Shown here: positions 25,986 to 33,496 of the stretch, in pieces
Layout of the letters: each line of letters opens with the position of its first letter
How positions within the stretch are numbered: the first letter of the stretch is position 1
Assembly (NCBI GenBank): GCA_016875195.1
Contig: VGRY01000040.1
Span: 1 to 37,914, forward strand
DNA: 37,914 nucleotides
Source of the DNA: Deltaproteobacteria bacterium
GTDB taxonomy: Bacteria > Desulfobacterota > BSN033 > UBA1163
Direction: 5' to 3'
The notes under the pieces: model-generated
Told to the model about the DNA's origin: nothing
Database searches by the model: none
Seen by the model: only the letters and a program-made list of their open reading frames with translations
Translations under genes and position numbers: made by a program

Positions 25986-27551
25986 ATGGGCAAGCGTAAG
26001 AATAAATATTTAATTCTAACAGTGGCCTTGATCGTGATTTTGTTGACCGGTGGTTACTTCTTTTATCCGACCCTCAGGCAGAAGAACACCAATGGAAAAT
26101 TCCGGACGGTTAAAGTCGATCGGGGTGAAATCAGTGCTGTTGTAAACGCCACAGGGACAATCAATCCAGTTACCACAGTCCTGGTTGGAAGCCAGGTTTC
26201 GGGAACAATCAAAGATCTTCACGCCGATTTTAATTCCCGGGTGCGAGAGGGACAGGCGATCGCTCAGATTGATCCGGCGATCTTTGAAGCTCAGGTTGAG
26301 CAGGGTAGGGCAAATGTGCTGAATGCACAGGCGAACCTGTTAAACGCTCAGGCGAACCTGAAGAATGCGCAAGCCAACCTGGACAAGGCAGAGATTGCCA
26401 TCGTTGATGCGAAAAGAACACTCGAGCGGAATAAGGAACTGGTAGAGAGGAAAGTGATTGCCCAGGCTACCCTCGATTCGGCACAGACCACTCATGATAC
26501 TGCTATCGCGCAGAGAGAGGTGGCCAAGGCCCAATTAGAATCAGCCAGGTCACAGGTGGAGTCGAACAAAGCGCAGGTGGAACAGGCCAGGGCGGGTTTG
26601 AAAGTGGCGGAGACCAATTTGAGATATACTACCATTCGTTCACCAGTCAACGGGACTGTCATCTCAAGAAATGTAGATGTGGGCCAGACTGTGGCAGCCA
26701 GCCTTCAGGCTCCGACCTTATTCACGATTGCAAAAGACCTGACCCAGATGCAGGTTGATACAAATGTAAGTGAGGCGGATATCGGCCGAATTGCCCATAG
26801 CCAGGCCGCCACGTTTACGGTGGATGCCTACCCGGATAGGACCTTCAATGGAAAGGTATTCGAAATCCGTAATGCTCCTATTACGGTCCAGAACGTGGTG
26901 ACCTATGATGTCGTGGTTCAGGTGAGTAACCCCGATTTGAAACTGAAACCAGGAATGACGGCCAATGTTTCTATTATGATTGATCATAGAGAAGGTGTTT
27001 TAAAGATTCCCAACGCTGCCTTGAGATTCAGGCCGGAGTCTGCCAAAAGCGAAGGCCCTGTTGAGAAGAAAAAGGAAACTTCTTCAAAGGAACCTTCTCC
27101 ACAAGAAAAAGGCCGAGCAGGTCTGGAACGGCTGAAAAGTGAACTCAATCTTACAGCTGAACAACAGTCTAAGATGGATATGATACTTCAATCTTCAAGG
27201 GCAGAGATGCAGGAGATCCGTCAGAAGTCAAAACCCGAGGAGGCAAGCATTCGAATCCGCACTCTCATCCGACAGAAGATATGGGGGATATTGACTGATG
27301 AGCAGAAAAAGAAGTTGAGCGCGATGGGGCAGGGACAGCAGAAGGAACAGGGAAGGCCAGGCAGGGTATGGACTCTCGCCCCAGAGAATAAGGCGATTCC
27401 CGTTCAGATTGTGGTTGGGATTACAGATGGCACCTTCAGTGAGGTGATGTCCGGAGATCTCCGTGATGGGGCAGAAGTGATCGTGGGAGAGATTTCGGAT
27501 AAAAAGTCCCGTCCAAATACTCCGCTGCCCACAACCAAGGGGATGAGGTAA
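25986..27551 (+). CDS. MacA-like periplasmic adaptor with an LTxxQ (Spy-like) insertion
   Basis: Membrane-fusion protein of an ABC-type tripartite efflux or secretion system. The 521 residues begin with a single membrane segment (about 8-26), then a lipoyl half-motif, then a long coiled-coil hairpin (about 95-205) with near-repeats such as NAQANLLNAQANLKNAQANL. Next come the second lipoyl half (YTTIRSPVNGTVISRNVDVG) and a beta-barrel domain (to about 345). Then comes an extra stretch of about 105 residues (about 350-455), charged and helical. It carries two LTxxQ motifs (LTAEQ at 389-393 and LTDEQ at 436-440), the mark of Spy/CpxP/ZraP periplasmic proteins. The membrane-proximal domain resumes at VWTLAPENKAIPVQIVVG. 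Usual MacA proteins are about 370-400 residues. ATPase and permease follow after repeat H. Confidence 0.9.
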   Translation: MGKRKNKYLILTVALIVILLTGGYFFYPTLRQKNTNGKFRTVKVDRGEISAVVNATGTINPVTTVLVGSQVSGTIKDLHADFNSRVREGQAIAQIDPAIFEAQVEQGRANVLNAQANLLNAQANLKNAQANLDKAEIAIVDAKRTLERNKELVERKVIAQATLDSAQTTHDTAIAQREVAKAQLESARSQVESNKAQVEQARAGLKVAETNLRYTTIRSPVNGTVISRNVDVGQTVAASLQAPTLFTIAKDLTQMQVDTNVSEADIGRIAHSQAATFTVDAYPDRTFNGKVFEIRNAPITVQNVVTYDVVVQVSNPDLKLKPGMTANVSIMIDHREGVLKIPNAALRFRPESAKSEGPVEKKKETSSKEPSPQEKGRAGLERLKSELNLTAEQQSKMDMILQSSRAEMQEIRQKSKPEEASIRIRTLIRQKIWGILTDEQKKKLSAMGQGQQKEQGRPGRVWTLAPENKAIPVQIVVGITDGTFSEVMSGDLRDGAEVIVGEISDKKSRPNTPLPTTKGMR

Positions 27552-27652
27552 GGTTGTCAGATAGTCACATAGTCTTATAGTCATTAGTCTTAGGATTTCC
27601 AGGTTTCATAAATTACTATACGACTATAAGACCATTCGACGATATGACTTTG
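27552..27652. repeat. Intergenic word-array inverted repeat H (8-bp word, ATAGTCTT)
   Basis: Left arm octads ATAGTCAC, ATAGTCTT, ATAGTCAT then TAGTCTTA. Right arm ACTATACG, ACTATAAG, ACCATTCG, ACGATATG, ACTTTGAT. It separates the adaptor and ATPase genes of one export system, and the right arm ends where the ATPase start begins. Confidence 0.85.
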
Positions 27653-27654
27653 AT

Positions 27655-28341
27655 ATGGAACCACTCATTCAAATTAAAGATCTGGTCAAGGTATATTCTT
27701 TAGGGGAGATGGAGGTGAAGGCACTCCGGGGCGTTTCTCTGTCTATCGAGCGGAGTGAGTTTGTGGCGGTCATGGGCGCTTCTGGCTCAGGTAAATCGAC
27801 TTTCATGAATATCCTTGGTTTTCTGGATCGTCCCACCAGCGGCCAATATCTTCTGGAAGGCATCGAAGGCGAACACCTCTCTCGCGATGAACTTGCGGAG
27901 ATACGGAATCAGAAGATCGGTTTTGTCTTTCAGGGATTTAATCTACTAAGCAGAACCTCAGCGATCGAAAATGTTCGGCTCCCTCTTATCTATGCTCATC
28001 ACCCATCCAGAAAAAGGCAAGAGATGGCTGAGAAGGCTCTCTCTGCTGTGGGCCTCAAGGGAAGGGAACATCATCACCCGAGCCAGCTTTCCGGAGGTGA
28101 GCAACAAAGAGTTGCCATCGCCAGAGCCCTTGTTAATCAACCTTCCATTCTTTTAGCCGATGAGCCAACCGGTAATCTTGACTCTAAGACGAGCGAAGAG
28201 ATCATGACCATCTTTAAAAAACTTAACCAGGAGATGGGGATCACCATTGTCATGATCACTCATGAGCCGGATATTGCGGCCTACGGAAAACGCAAGGTTT
28301 TATTTAAAGATGGAAGGATCGTGGAGGATTCCGTATCATGA
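27655..28341 (+). CDS. MacB-like ABC transporter ATPase
   Basis: ATP-binding subunit, 228 residues, of the MacB/LolD type. Motifs: Walker A GASGSGKST (about 41-49), Q-loop FVFQGFNLL, signature LSGGEQQRVAIARAL, Walker B ILLADEPTGNLDS and the H-loop MITHEP. It powers the permease whose start overlaps its stop (ATGA), with the adaptor gene upstream. In the family, ATP hydrolysis drives movement across the periplasm rather than transport through the inner membrane. No outer-membrane TolC homologue is in the window. Substrate (peptide, lipid or drug) is unknown. The ATG has a weak ribosome-binding site because repeat H abuts it. Confidence 0.95.
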   Translation: MEPLIQIKDLVKVYSLGEMEVKALRGVSLSIERSEFVAVMGASGSGKSTFMNILGFLDRPTSGQYLLEGIEGEHLSRDELAEIRNQKIGFVFQGFNLLSRTSAIENVRLPLIYAHHPSRKRQEMAEKALSAVGLKGREHHHPSQLSGGEQQRVAIARALVNQPSILLADEPTGNLDSKTSEEIMTIFKKLNQEMGITIVMITHEPDIAAYGKRKVLFKDGRIVEDSVS

Positions 28342-29567
28342 CGGCACTTCTGGCAAGCCTGAGGATTGCGTTACGGGCCCTTCTGGTCAATAAGATGCGT
28401 TCCGCCCTGACCATGCTTGGAATCGTCATTGGCGTGGGAGCAGTCATTGCCATGATTGCTGTTGGTTCAGGAGCGAAGAAGAGGATTGCTGACCAAATAG
28501 CGAGTATGGGGTCGAATCTCTTCGTCGTCCTTTCAGGGAGTGCCACGAGTGGAGGAATGCGATGGGGATCGGGAACCGTGCCGACCCTGACTGCAGACGA
28601 TGCTAAGGCAATCGCCACAGAGATTCCGGGAGTCAAGTATGTTGCTCCCAGCTACAATGGAGTTGCACAGATTGTCTTTGGAAACCAGAATTGGTCAACG
28701 GTAGTCCATGGGTCGACCTCAGAGCTGTTTGAGATCAGAGATTGGCAATTTGTTTCCGGTCGTTCTTTCACACAACTGGATATTGATGGAGCAGCAAAAG
28801 TTTGTATCCTTGGAAAGACAGTTGTGGACAATCTCTTTGGCGGGATCGATCCTATCGGTCAGATTGTGCGGATTAGAAAATTTCCCTTTACGGTCATTGG
28901 TGTCCTTGCGGGGAAAGGGCAATCCGCCTGGGGACAGGATCAGGATGATATCATTTTTGTTCCTCTGACTACCGCCCAAAAAAGACTCTTTGGGATGCAA
29001 TTTCCCGGGATGGTGAGATCGATATCGGTTCAGGCCCATGGTCCGGAAGTGATGAAAGAGGTTGAGAGTCAGATTGTCGATCTTCTGCGGCAGAGGCACC
29101 GGCTTCAACCTGCCCAAGAGAATGACTTTTCAGTCAGAAACCTAACAGAGGTTGCCTCCAGTGCTGAGGAATCGGCAAAGGTGATGTCTTTACTTCTGGG
29201 TGCCATTGCCTCCATCTCTCTTATCGTTGGCGGAATTGGGATCATGAACATCATGCTCGTATCGGTCACGGAGCGGACAAGAGAGATCGGGATTCGTATC
29301 GCTGTGGGTGCGAAAGGAAAGGATATCCTTCTCCAATTTCTCATCGAATCCATGGTGCTCAGTCTGGTAGGAGGATTACTTGGCATCGGGGTTGGAATTG
29401 CAGGGACACTTATTCTGTCGAGCATCACCCAGTGGCCAACCCTCTTTTCTGTTCAAGCGATCCTTCTTGCTTTTCTTTTTTCTGGCTCGGTCGGCGTCTT
29501 TTTCGGATTCTATCCAGCCAGAAAAGCCTCTCTGCTCAACCCCATTGAAGCATTGAGGTATGAATAG
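28338..29567 (+). CDS. MacB-like ABC transporter permease (FtsX family)
   Basis: A 409-residue inner-membrane subunit. One membrane segment lies near the N-terminus (MRSALTMLGIVIGVGAVIAMIAVG, about 20-43). A large periplasmic domain follows (about 50-280, MacB_PCD type). Three C-terminal membrane segments make up the FtsX domain, with IVGGIGIMNIMLVSVTERTR and IGIRIAVGAKGKDIL, the usual motifs of MacB permeases. The start overlaps the ATPase stop (ATGA), so the two are coupled. Together with the adaptor at 25986-27551 this makes a MacAB-type export system. ATPase and permease are separate genes, unlike the fused enterobacterial MacB. Confidence 0.95.
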   Translation: MTALLASLRIALRALLVNKMRSALTMLGIVIGVGAVIAMIAVGSGAKKRIADQIASMGSNLFVVLSGSATSGGMRWGSGTVPTLTADDAKAIATEIPGVKYVAPSYNGVAQIVFGNQNWSTVVHGSTSELFEIRDWQFVSGRSFTQLDIDGAAKVCILGKTVVDNLFGGIDPIGQIVRIRKFPFTVIGVLAGKGQSAWGQDQDDIIFVPLTTAQKRLFGMQFPGMVRSISVQAHGPEVMKEVESQIVDLLRQRHRLQPAQENDFSVRNLTEVASSAEESAKVMSLLLGAIASISLIVGGIGIMNIMLVSVTERTREIGIRIAVGAKGKDILLQFLIESMVLSLVGGLLGIGVGIAGTLILSSITQWPTLFSVQAILLAFLFSGSVGVFFGFYPARKASLLNPIEALRYE

Positions 29568-29572
29568 GGGAA

Positions 29573-29693
29573 GGGTATCAGGATATCAGGGAATCAGGGG
29601 ATCAGGAAAGGCATAATAATGATGAGTTACCAAACCTGCTATCCTGATCTTCTGATATCCTGCAACCTGATAATCTGATATCCTGATATCCTA
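29573..29693. repeat. Intergenic word-array inverted repeat I (8-bp word, ATCAGGAT)
   Basis: Left arm octads ATCAGGAT, ATCAGGGA, ATCAGGGG, ATCAGG. Right arm ATCCTGAT, CTTCTGAT, ATCCTGCA, a 7-bp slip, AATCTGAT, ATCCTGAT. It uses the same word as copies D, E and F, located 16-20 kb away. Confidence 0.88.
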
Positions 29694-29705
29694 ACGGGCC
29701 TACGA

Positions 29706-30518
29706 ATGTCATTGATTGAATTTTTCCTTTTTATCGGGGTGGGGTGTGGAGTTGGTTTCCTGGCCGGCCTCTTTGGTGTGGGGGGCGGGTTTATCCTGGT
29801 GCCGGTCCTCATTTTCAGTTATGAGCATTCAAACCTGTCTCCCTCCATTCTAACCCATGTCGCCATTGGAACCAGCCTGTTGGTTGTTGTTTTCAGCGGG
29901 ATGACCAGCGCCTACCAGCATCGAAAGCAGGGTAATGTTGACTGGCGAGCAGTTTTTATGATCGGGTTTTCCAGTTGCATTACGGCCCTTGCAACGACAC
30001 GAGTGGCCGCGGCTTTAAGCGGAAGACATCTCCGGATCGCCTTTGCAATCATCATCATAATCGCTGCTGTGAGGATGTTGACCGAAAGCGCATCCAAGGC
30101 TCAGAAGAAACTTAACCTCTCATCACGGCCAAGCACCCAGGGTCTCATTGGTGTTGGACTGGCCGCAGGGGTTGTTTCTGCATTGGCAGGGATTGGCGGC
30201 GGCTTGGTCACCATACCGGTGATGTACCAAATTTTGAGAATGCCATTGAAACTGGCCATCGGAACATCCAGCGCGGCCATTGTAATCACTGCCCTTTTTT
30301 CAGTAACCGGTTATATCGTGAACGGGATGGGGCATCCTGACATACCTGCGGGAAATTTCGGTTTTGTGGATTTTCAGCGGGGAATGGCTCTTGCAATAGG
30401 AACCATGCTTCTCGCAAGGGTAGGAGCTAAGGTCTCTTTTAAAACACATCCATTTCTTCTCCGAAAGCTATTTGCCCTCTTCGTCATCCTCATGGCGATC
30501 TATCTGCTGGTGAAATGA
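29706..30518 (+). CDS. TauE/SafE family membrane exporter (TSUP)
   Basis: A 270-residue integral membrane protein of the sulfite/organosulfonate exporter family. The two half-motifs are visible: GFLAGLFGVGGGFILVPVL near 17-35 and AGVVSALAGIGGGLVTIPVM in the second half. Each sits before Gly-rich helices, in the usual pattern of two four-helix halves. Family members export sulfite, sulfoacetate or other sulfur compounds, or take up anions; the substrate cannot be told here. It is co-oriented with the MacAB genes after repeat I and convergent, 12 bases apart, with the aminotransferase gene, so no operon with the latter. Confidence 0.9.
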   Translation: MSLIEFFLFIGVGCGVGFLAGLFGVGGGFILVPVLIFSYEHSNLSPSILTHVAIGTSLLVVVFSGMTSAYQHRKQGNVDWRAVFMIGFSSCITALATTRVAAALSGRHLRIAFAIIIIIAAVRMLTESASKAQKKLNLSSRPSTQGLIGVGLAAGVVSALAGIGGGLVTIPVMYQILRMPLKLAIGTSSAAIVITALFSVTGYIVNGMGHPDIPAGNFGFVDFQRGMALAIGTMLLARVGAKVSFKTHPFLLRKLFALFVILMAIYLLVK

Positions 30519-30530
30519 TAGAGAGAAAGA

Positions 30531-31694
30531 TTAATGGCTGGCGAGGTAGTCGAGGGCGGCCATCACCCCGCCTTTGGAGAAAGGAACGTTTGTCATGGCC
30601 AGTCCCATCTCTATGCCGCTCAGTGTTCCGGCTAACATAAGGTCATTGAAGTCTCCTAAATGACCTATCCGGAAAACTTTCCCTGCCAGTTTCCCGAGAC
30701 CATTTCCAAGCGACATGTTGAATTTTTCCAGGATCAGCTTTCTGAAGGCATCGGCATTATGTCCTTCGGGCATCAACACAGCCGTCAGGGAAGAGCTATA
30801 TTCCTCAGGCTTCCTGCAGAGCAATTCGAGTTCCCATGACCTGACGGCGCTGCGTGTTGCCTCAGCCAGACGGTCGTGGCGGGCAAAGACATTTTCCAGA
30901 CCTTCTTCCATCAACATATGGAGCGATTCCCGAAGACCGAACAGGAGATTGGTAGCAGGGGTGAAGGGGAAAAACCCGGACCGGTTGATATTGATCATGG
31001 CCTCCCAATCCCAGTAAGATTTTGGTAACTTCGCTGATTTTGATCGAGCAAGGGCTTTCTCACTGATTGCATTGAACCCGAGCCCCGGAGGAAGCATCAG
31101 GCCCTTCTGAGAACATCCCACCGTGACGTCCACCTTCCATTCGTCATGTCGGTAATCAATTGAGGCAAGTGAAGAGATCGTGTCCACCAGCAGGAGAGCT
31201 GAATGACCGACTCGGTCCATGGCCTTACGAATTTCAGGTACACGGTTGGTGACTCCGGTGGACGTTTCATTATGGACAATGGCAATGGCTTTGATGGCCT
31301 TTTGGGGGTCTTCTATCAACCTGGTTTCAACGACGGCTGGATCAACACCACTTCTCCAATCCCCGGGGACAAACTCCACATCCAGGCCGAGACGGACAGC
31401 CACATTTTTCCATTGGGTTGCGAAGAAGCCTGTTTCGAACATCAATATCTTATCACCAGGAGAAAGGATATTGACCAAAGAGGCTTCCCATGCCCCTGTC
31501 CCAGAAGAGGGGTAGATGACGATCGTGCCAGAGGTTTTAAAAATCTGTTTAAGTCCCTGGAAGATCTCCTGAGCCAACTGTGCAAACCCAGGCCCCCGAT
31601 GATCAATGGTCGGTTGAGCCATCGCCCTTAAAACCCGGTCAGGCACATTGGTCGGCCCTGGAATCTGCAGGAAGTGTCTTCCGCTTTGAACCAT
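30531..31694 (-). CDS. Class V aminotransferase (alanine/serine-glyoxylate aminotransferase family)
   Basis: A PLP enzyme, 387 residues, with the family start motif QIPGPTNVPDRVLRAM (about 10-25), YPSSGTGAWEAS (PLP phosphate binding), HNETSTGV, VDTISSLASIDYRHDEWKVDV (Asp for the PLP ring nitrogen) and the Schiff-base Lys in CSQKGLMLPPGLGF. Such enzymes move amino groups between serine or alanine and glyoxylate/pyruvate; related ones use ureidoglycine or sulfonate-related substrates. GGAGG precedes the ATG on the minus strand. It lies 13 bases after the unknown Cys/His-rich gene on the same strand, probably one operon with it and the ferredoxin gene. The window's ureide and transporter genes offer several possible substrates; none can be chosen from sequence alone. 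Confidence 0.93.
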   Translation of the reverse strand: MVQSGRHFLQIPGPTNVPDRVLRAMAQPTIDHRGPGFAQLAQEIFQGLKQIFKTSGTIVIYPSSGTGAWEASLVNILSPGDKILMFETGFFATQWKNVAVRLGLDVEFVPGDWRSGVDPAVVETRLIEDPQKAIKAIAIVHNETSTGVTNRVPEIRKAMDRVGHSALLLVDTISSLASIDYRHDEWKVDVTVGCSQKGLMLPPGLGFNAISEKALARSKSAKLPKSYWDWEAMININRSGFFPFTPATNLLFGLRESLHMLMEEGLENVFARHDRLAEATRSAVRSWELELLCRKPEEYSSSLTAVLMPEGHNADAFRKLILEKFNMSLGNGLGKLAGKVFRIGHLGDFNDLMLAGTLSGIEMGLAMTNVPFSKGGVMAALDYLASH

Positions 31695-31707
31695 CGAGCG
31701 TCCTCCC

Positions 31708-32343
31708 CTATCTTTCTCCTTTTTTTACCTTCTCAAGAAGTATCTCTGCTCGAACCGGATTAAAGACGCCGCATTCACAACACTTGGCCATGATCTTGGC
31801 TGCCTTCTTAGGTGTCAACCTCCGAAGCTTCACATGCTCAATCAACTTTCGAATGAGATTGAAGGAGACCATCCCATGACCACACATCGTATTAAATTCC
31901 AAAATCTCTCTTTCGGGCAACCGATCCCTTGCTCCCCAGAAACCGAGGGAGTGTTCAGCGCTATGTCTCTCGATGCCCGCTTTTCGACAACAAGCCTGAA
32001 CTTCATGAAGAAGCCCGCTGATGTTGATTGAAATGCCCAGGTCAGCACGGATCAGCTCCTCCACTACTTTCTGAAGCGTATCAAGATCAGTAAAGACAGC
32101 GGCCGCTCCAGCTCCATCTCCCTGGTTGGCAATCAATTTTTCAATATCGATGTCGTCTTGGTGGATATTTCCCTGTTTGCCATCGCCGATATTGACCGGT
32201 TGATATTTCAGGCAGATTCGCATAAACTCCCGGAGCTTAGGCGCCGATCCCTCACGGGTGATCCCCTTTGCCGTGTGGGCGAAGATGACATAATCGTTTA
32301 TTAAACTCTCTGGTATTCCTTGTCGGTGGAGTGTATTGGTCAT
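31708..32343 (-). CDS. Unknown Cys/His-rich protein upstream of the aminotransferase
   Basis: I do not recognise this 211-residue soluble protein. It is mostly helical, with no signal peptide or membrane segment. Possible ligand residues are clustered: Cys118-Cys119, His127 and His131 in RHSAEHSLGFWG, Cys154 and His156 in MCGHGMVSFN, and Cys188-Cys189-Cys191 in KCCECGVFNPVRAE at the C-terminus. An N-terminal Gly/Asp-rich part (about 50-80, NIGDGKQGN and NQGDGAGAAA) looks like a binding loop. GGAGG precedes the ATG. A two-cluster ferredoxin gene lies upstream and an aminotransferase downstream, all on one strand. Together this suggests a metal- or Fe-S-bearing partner in a redox or amine reaction. 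Function is unknown. Confidence 0.75.
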   Translation of the reverse strand: MTNTLHRQGIPESLINDYVIFAHTAKGITREGSAPKLREFMRICLKYQPVNIGDGKQGNIHQDDIDIEKLIANQGDGAGAAAVFTDLDTLQKVVEELIRADLGISINISGLLHEVQACCRKAGIERHSAEHSLGFWGARDRLPEREILEFNTMCGHGMVSFNLIRKLIEHVKLRRLTPKKAAKIMAKCCECGVFNPVRAEILLEKVKKGER

Positions 32344-32358
32344 AATTTAATCCTCCGC

Positions 32359-32427
32359 AGGGACACTTCCCTATTTTTATCAATGCGATTCTGGTTTCCG
32401 TAAGGTCAAAGGTAGGGAAGTGTCCCT
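32359..32427. repeat. Perfect 15-bp inverted repeat between the ferredoxin and the Cys/His-rich gene
   Basis: AGGGACACTTCCCTA (32359-32373) and TAGGGAAGTGTCCCT (32413-32427) are perfect inverted copies around a 39-base centre. The inner GGGAAGTGTCCC is itself close to a short palindrome. The right arm's edge forms part of the ferredoxin gene's TAG stop. It looks like a miniature mobile element, not a terminator (no T-run). Confidence 0.8.
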
Positions 32428-33232
32428 AAATAGTAAATAGAGGCCGGCCCAGCCCTATATTGGTTTTCCCATTGGGTGAAAGTTTGTAGCCGGTCTTTCT
32501 CACCCATTCCTCATGGGGAAGCGATCCATCAGCAAGGCATCTGGAGGCTACCCCTACGCTGATCACTGTGTCTAATTCCTTTTGAATCTCTCCCAGGGCC
32601 TGCAGGAATTCTGGAATTTTCTCGAGCCTGGTCTTTATCTCAATGATGGCTGACAGAACCTTTTCATTCAGGACTTCATCTTTGATTTTTCCGGTCTCAG
32701 GATTGGCCATAAGCTGGGTGACCGGGTTTTCTTTCTCAAAATGGGGTTTGAGTTTGGCAAGTGCCATGGCCACTTTCTCAATATCACGGAAATAGGCTCC
32801 AATCCCTGGCCTGCCCATTTCAACAACCAGCCCTGCATCTCCTTCCCGAAGCCTGCCCGTCACATCATTCGTCTTAATTTCATCCGTTCCCCTTCCAGGA
32901 ACACCTGTTCCCGGATGGACAGTCATGGGATCGCTGAATACGACCCTGACGCTCCTTGGCCAATCCAGTTGGGGCGGAGTGAGCGCTCCTGTGGGGCAGA
33001 CATCGACCTCAGCCAGATAGCCTAATCGGAAGAAAGATAATACTTTACGAATGGCCCGGACGAACCAGGGAGAGTACTCCTCGCTACGGCATACTCTGTA
33101 ACACGTGTTACACTCAACGCATTCATCCTGATTAACAACTGACTTGCCATCTTCGTCTAAATAGATGATACCCATGGTGCATACCGCATGACAGTTGCCA
33201 CATCCAACACATTTTTTCTTATCGATCTCCAT
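32426..33232 (-). CDS. Two-[4Fe-4S] ferredoxin domain fused to an unknown domain
   Basis: A 268-residue protein. The N-terminal part has two cluster motifs: Cys8, Cys11, Cys14, Cys18 and Cys38, Cys41, Cys44, Cys48 (CVGCGNCHAVC and CVECNTCYRVC). After a 30-residue insertion there is another Cys-Pro (Cys79, VDVCPTGAL). The C-terminal 185 residues are unfamiliar, with a Gly-rich block PGTGVPGRGTDEIKTNDVTG followed by GLVVEMGRPGIGAYFRD. A role in electron transfer is safe to infer; the C-terminal domain could bind a cofactor or substrate. The gene precedes the Cys/His-rich and aminotransferase genes and follows, on the same strand, the GntR regulator after repeat J. The stop lies at the edge of a mobile inverted repeat, so the natural end may be altered. 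Confidence 0.85.
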   Translation of the reverse strand: MEIDKKKCVGCGNCHAVCTMGIIYLDEDGKSVVNQDECVECNTCYRVCRSEEYSPWFVRAIRKVLSFFRLGYLAEVDVCPTGALTPPQLDWPRSVRVVFSDPMTVHPGTGVPGRGTDEIKTNDVTGRLREGDAGLVVEMGRPGIGAYFRDIEKVAMALAKLKPHFEKENPVTQLMANPETGKIKDEVLNEKVLSAIIEIKTRLEKIPEFLQALGEIQKELDTVISVGVASRCLADGSLPHEEWVRKTGYKLSPNGKTNIGLGRPLFTI

Positions 33233-33314
33233 AGGGGTGTCCTTTGCTAAATTAGTCTCTTATGAATGAAATTGTGCGCAAAATGGCAATAAAATTTTAG
33301 TGATCGCGAGAGGT

Positions 33315-33457
33315 CTAAATCCGAAGCACGAAATCCGAAATTCGAAATAATCTCAAATGACCAAATATCAAATGGTCCAAACAAAAATAGTTTAGGACAT
33401 TTGAATTTTGAAAATTCTGATTTGTTTCGGATTTCGATATTCGGATTTCGGATTTTT
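33315..33457. repeat. Intergenic word-array inverted repeat J (7-bp word, CGAAATC)
   Basis: The left arm has CGAA recurring every 7 bases at four positions. The inner part has CAAATG words and complementary CATTTG. The right arm has heptads TTCGGAT, TTCGATA, TTCGGAT, TTCGGAT. It shares its outer left 24 bases with copy A, 32 kb away. It lies between the ferredoxin gene and the GntR gene. Confidence 0.88.
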
Positions 33458-33496
33458 AAAAACCTCCAAAACTTCTTGAGTTCTGGCCATGCCAGG

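Noticed and set aside
9641..29693. ATCAGG arrays as CRISPR
   Set aside because: The units are 7-8 bp, degenerate and in inverted arms; there are no 23-47 bp identical repeats, no regular unique spacers and no cas genes.
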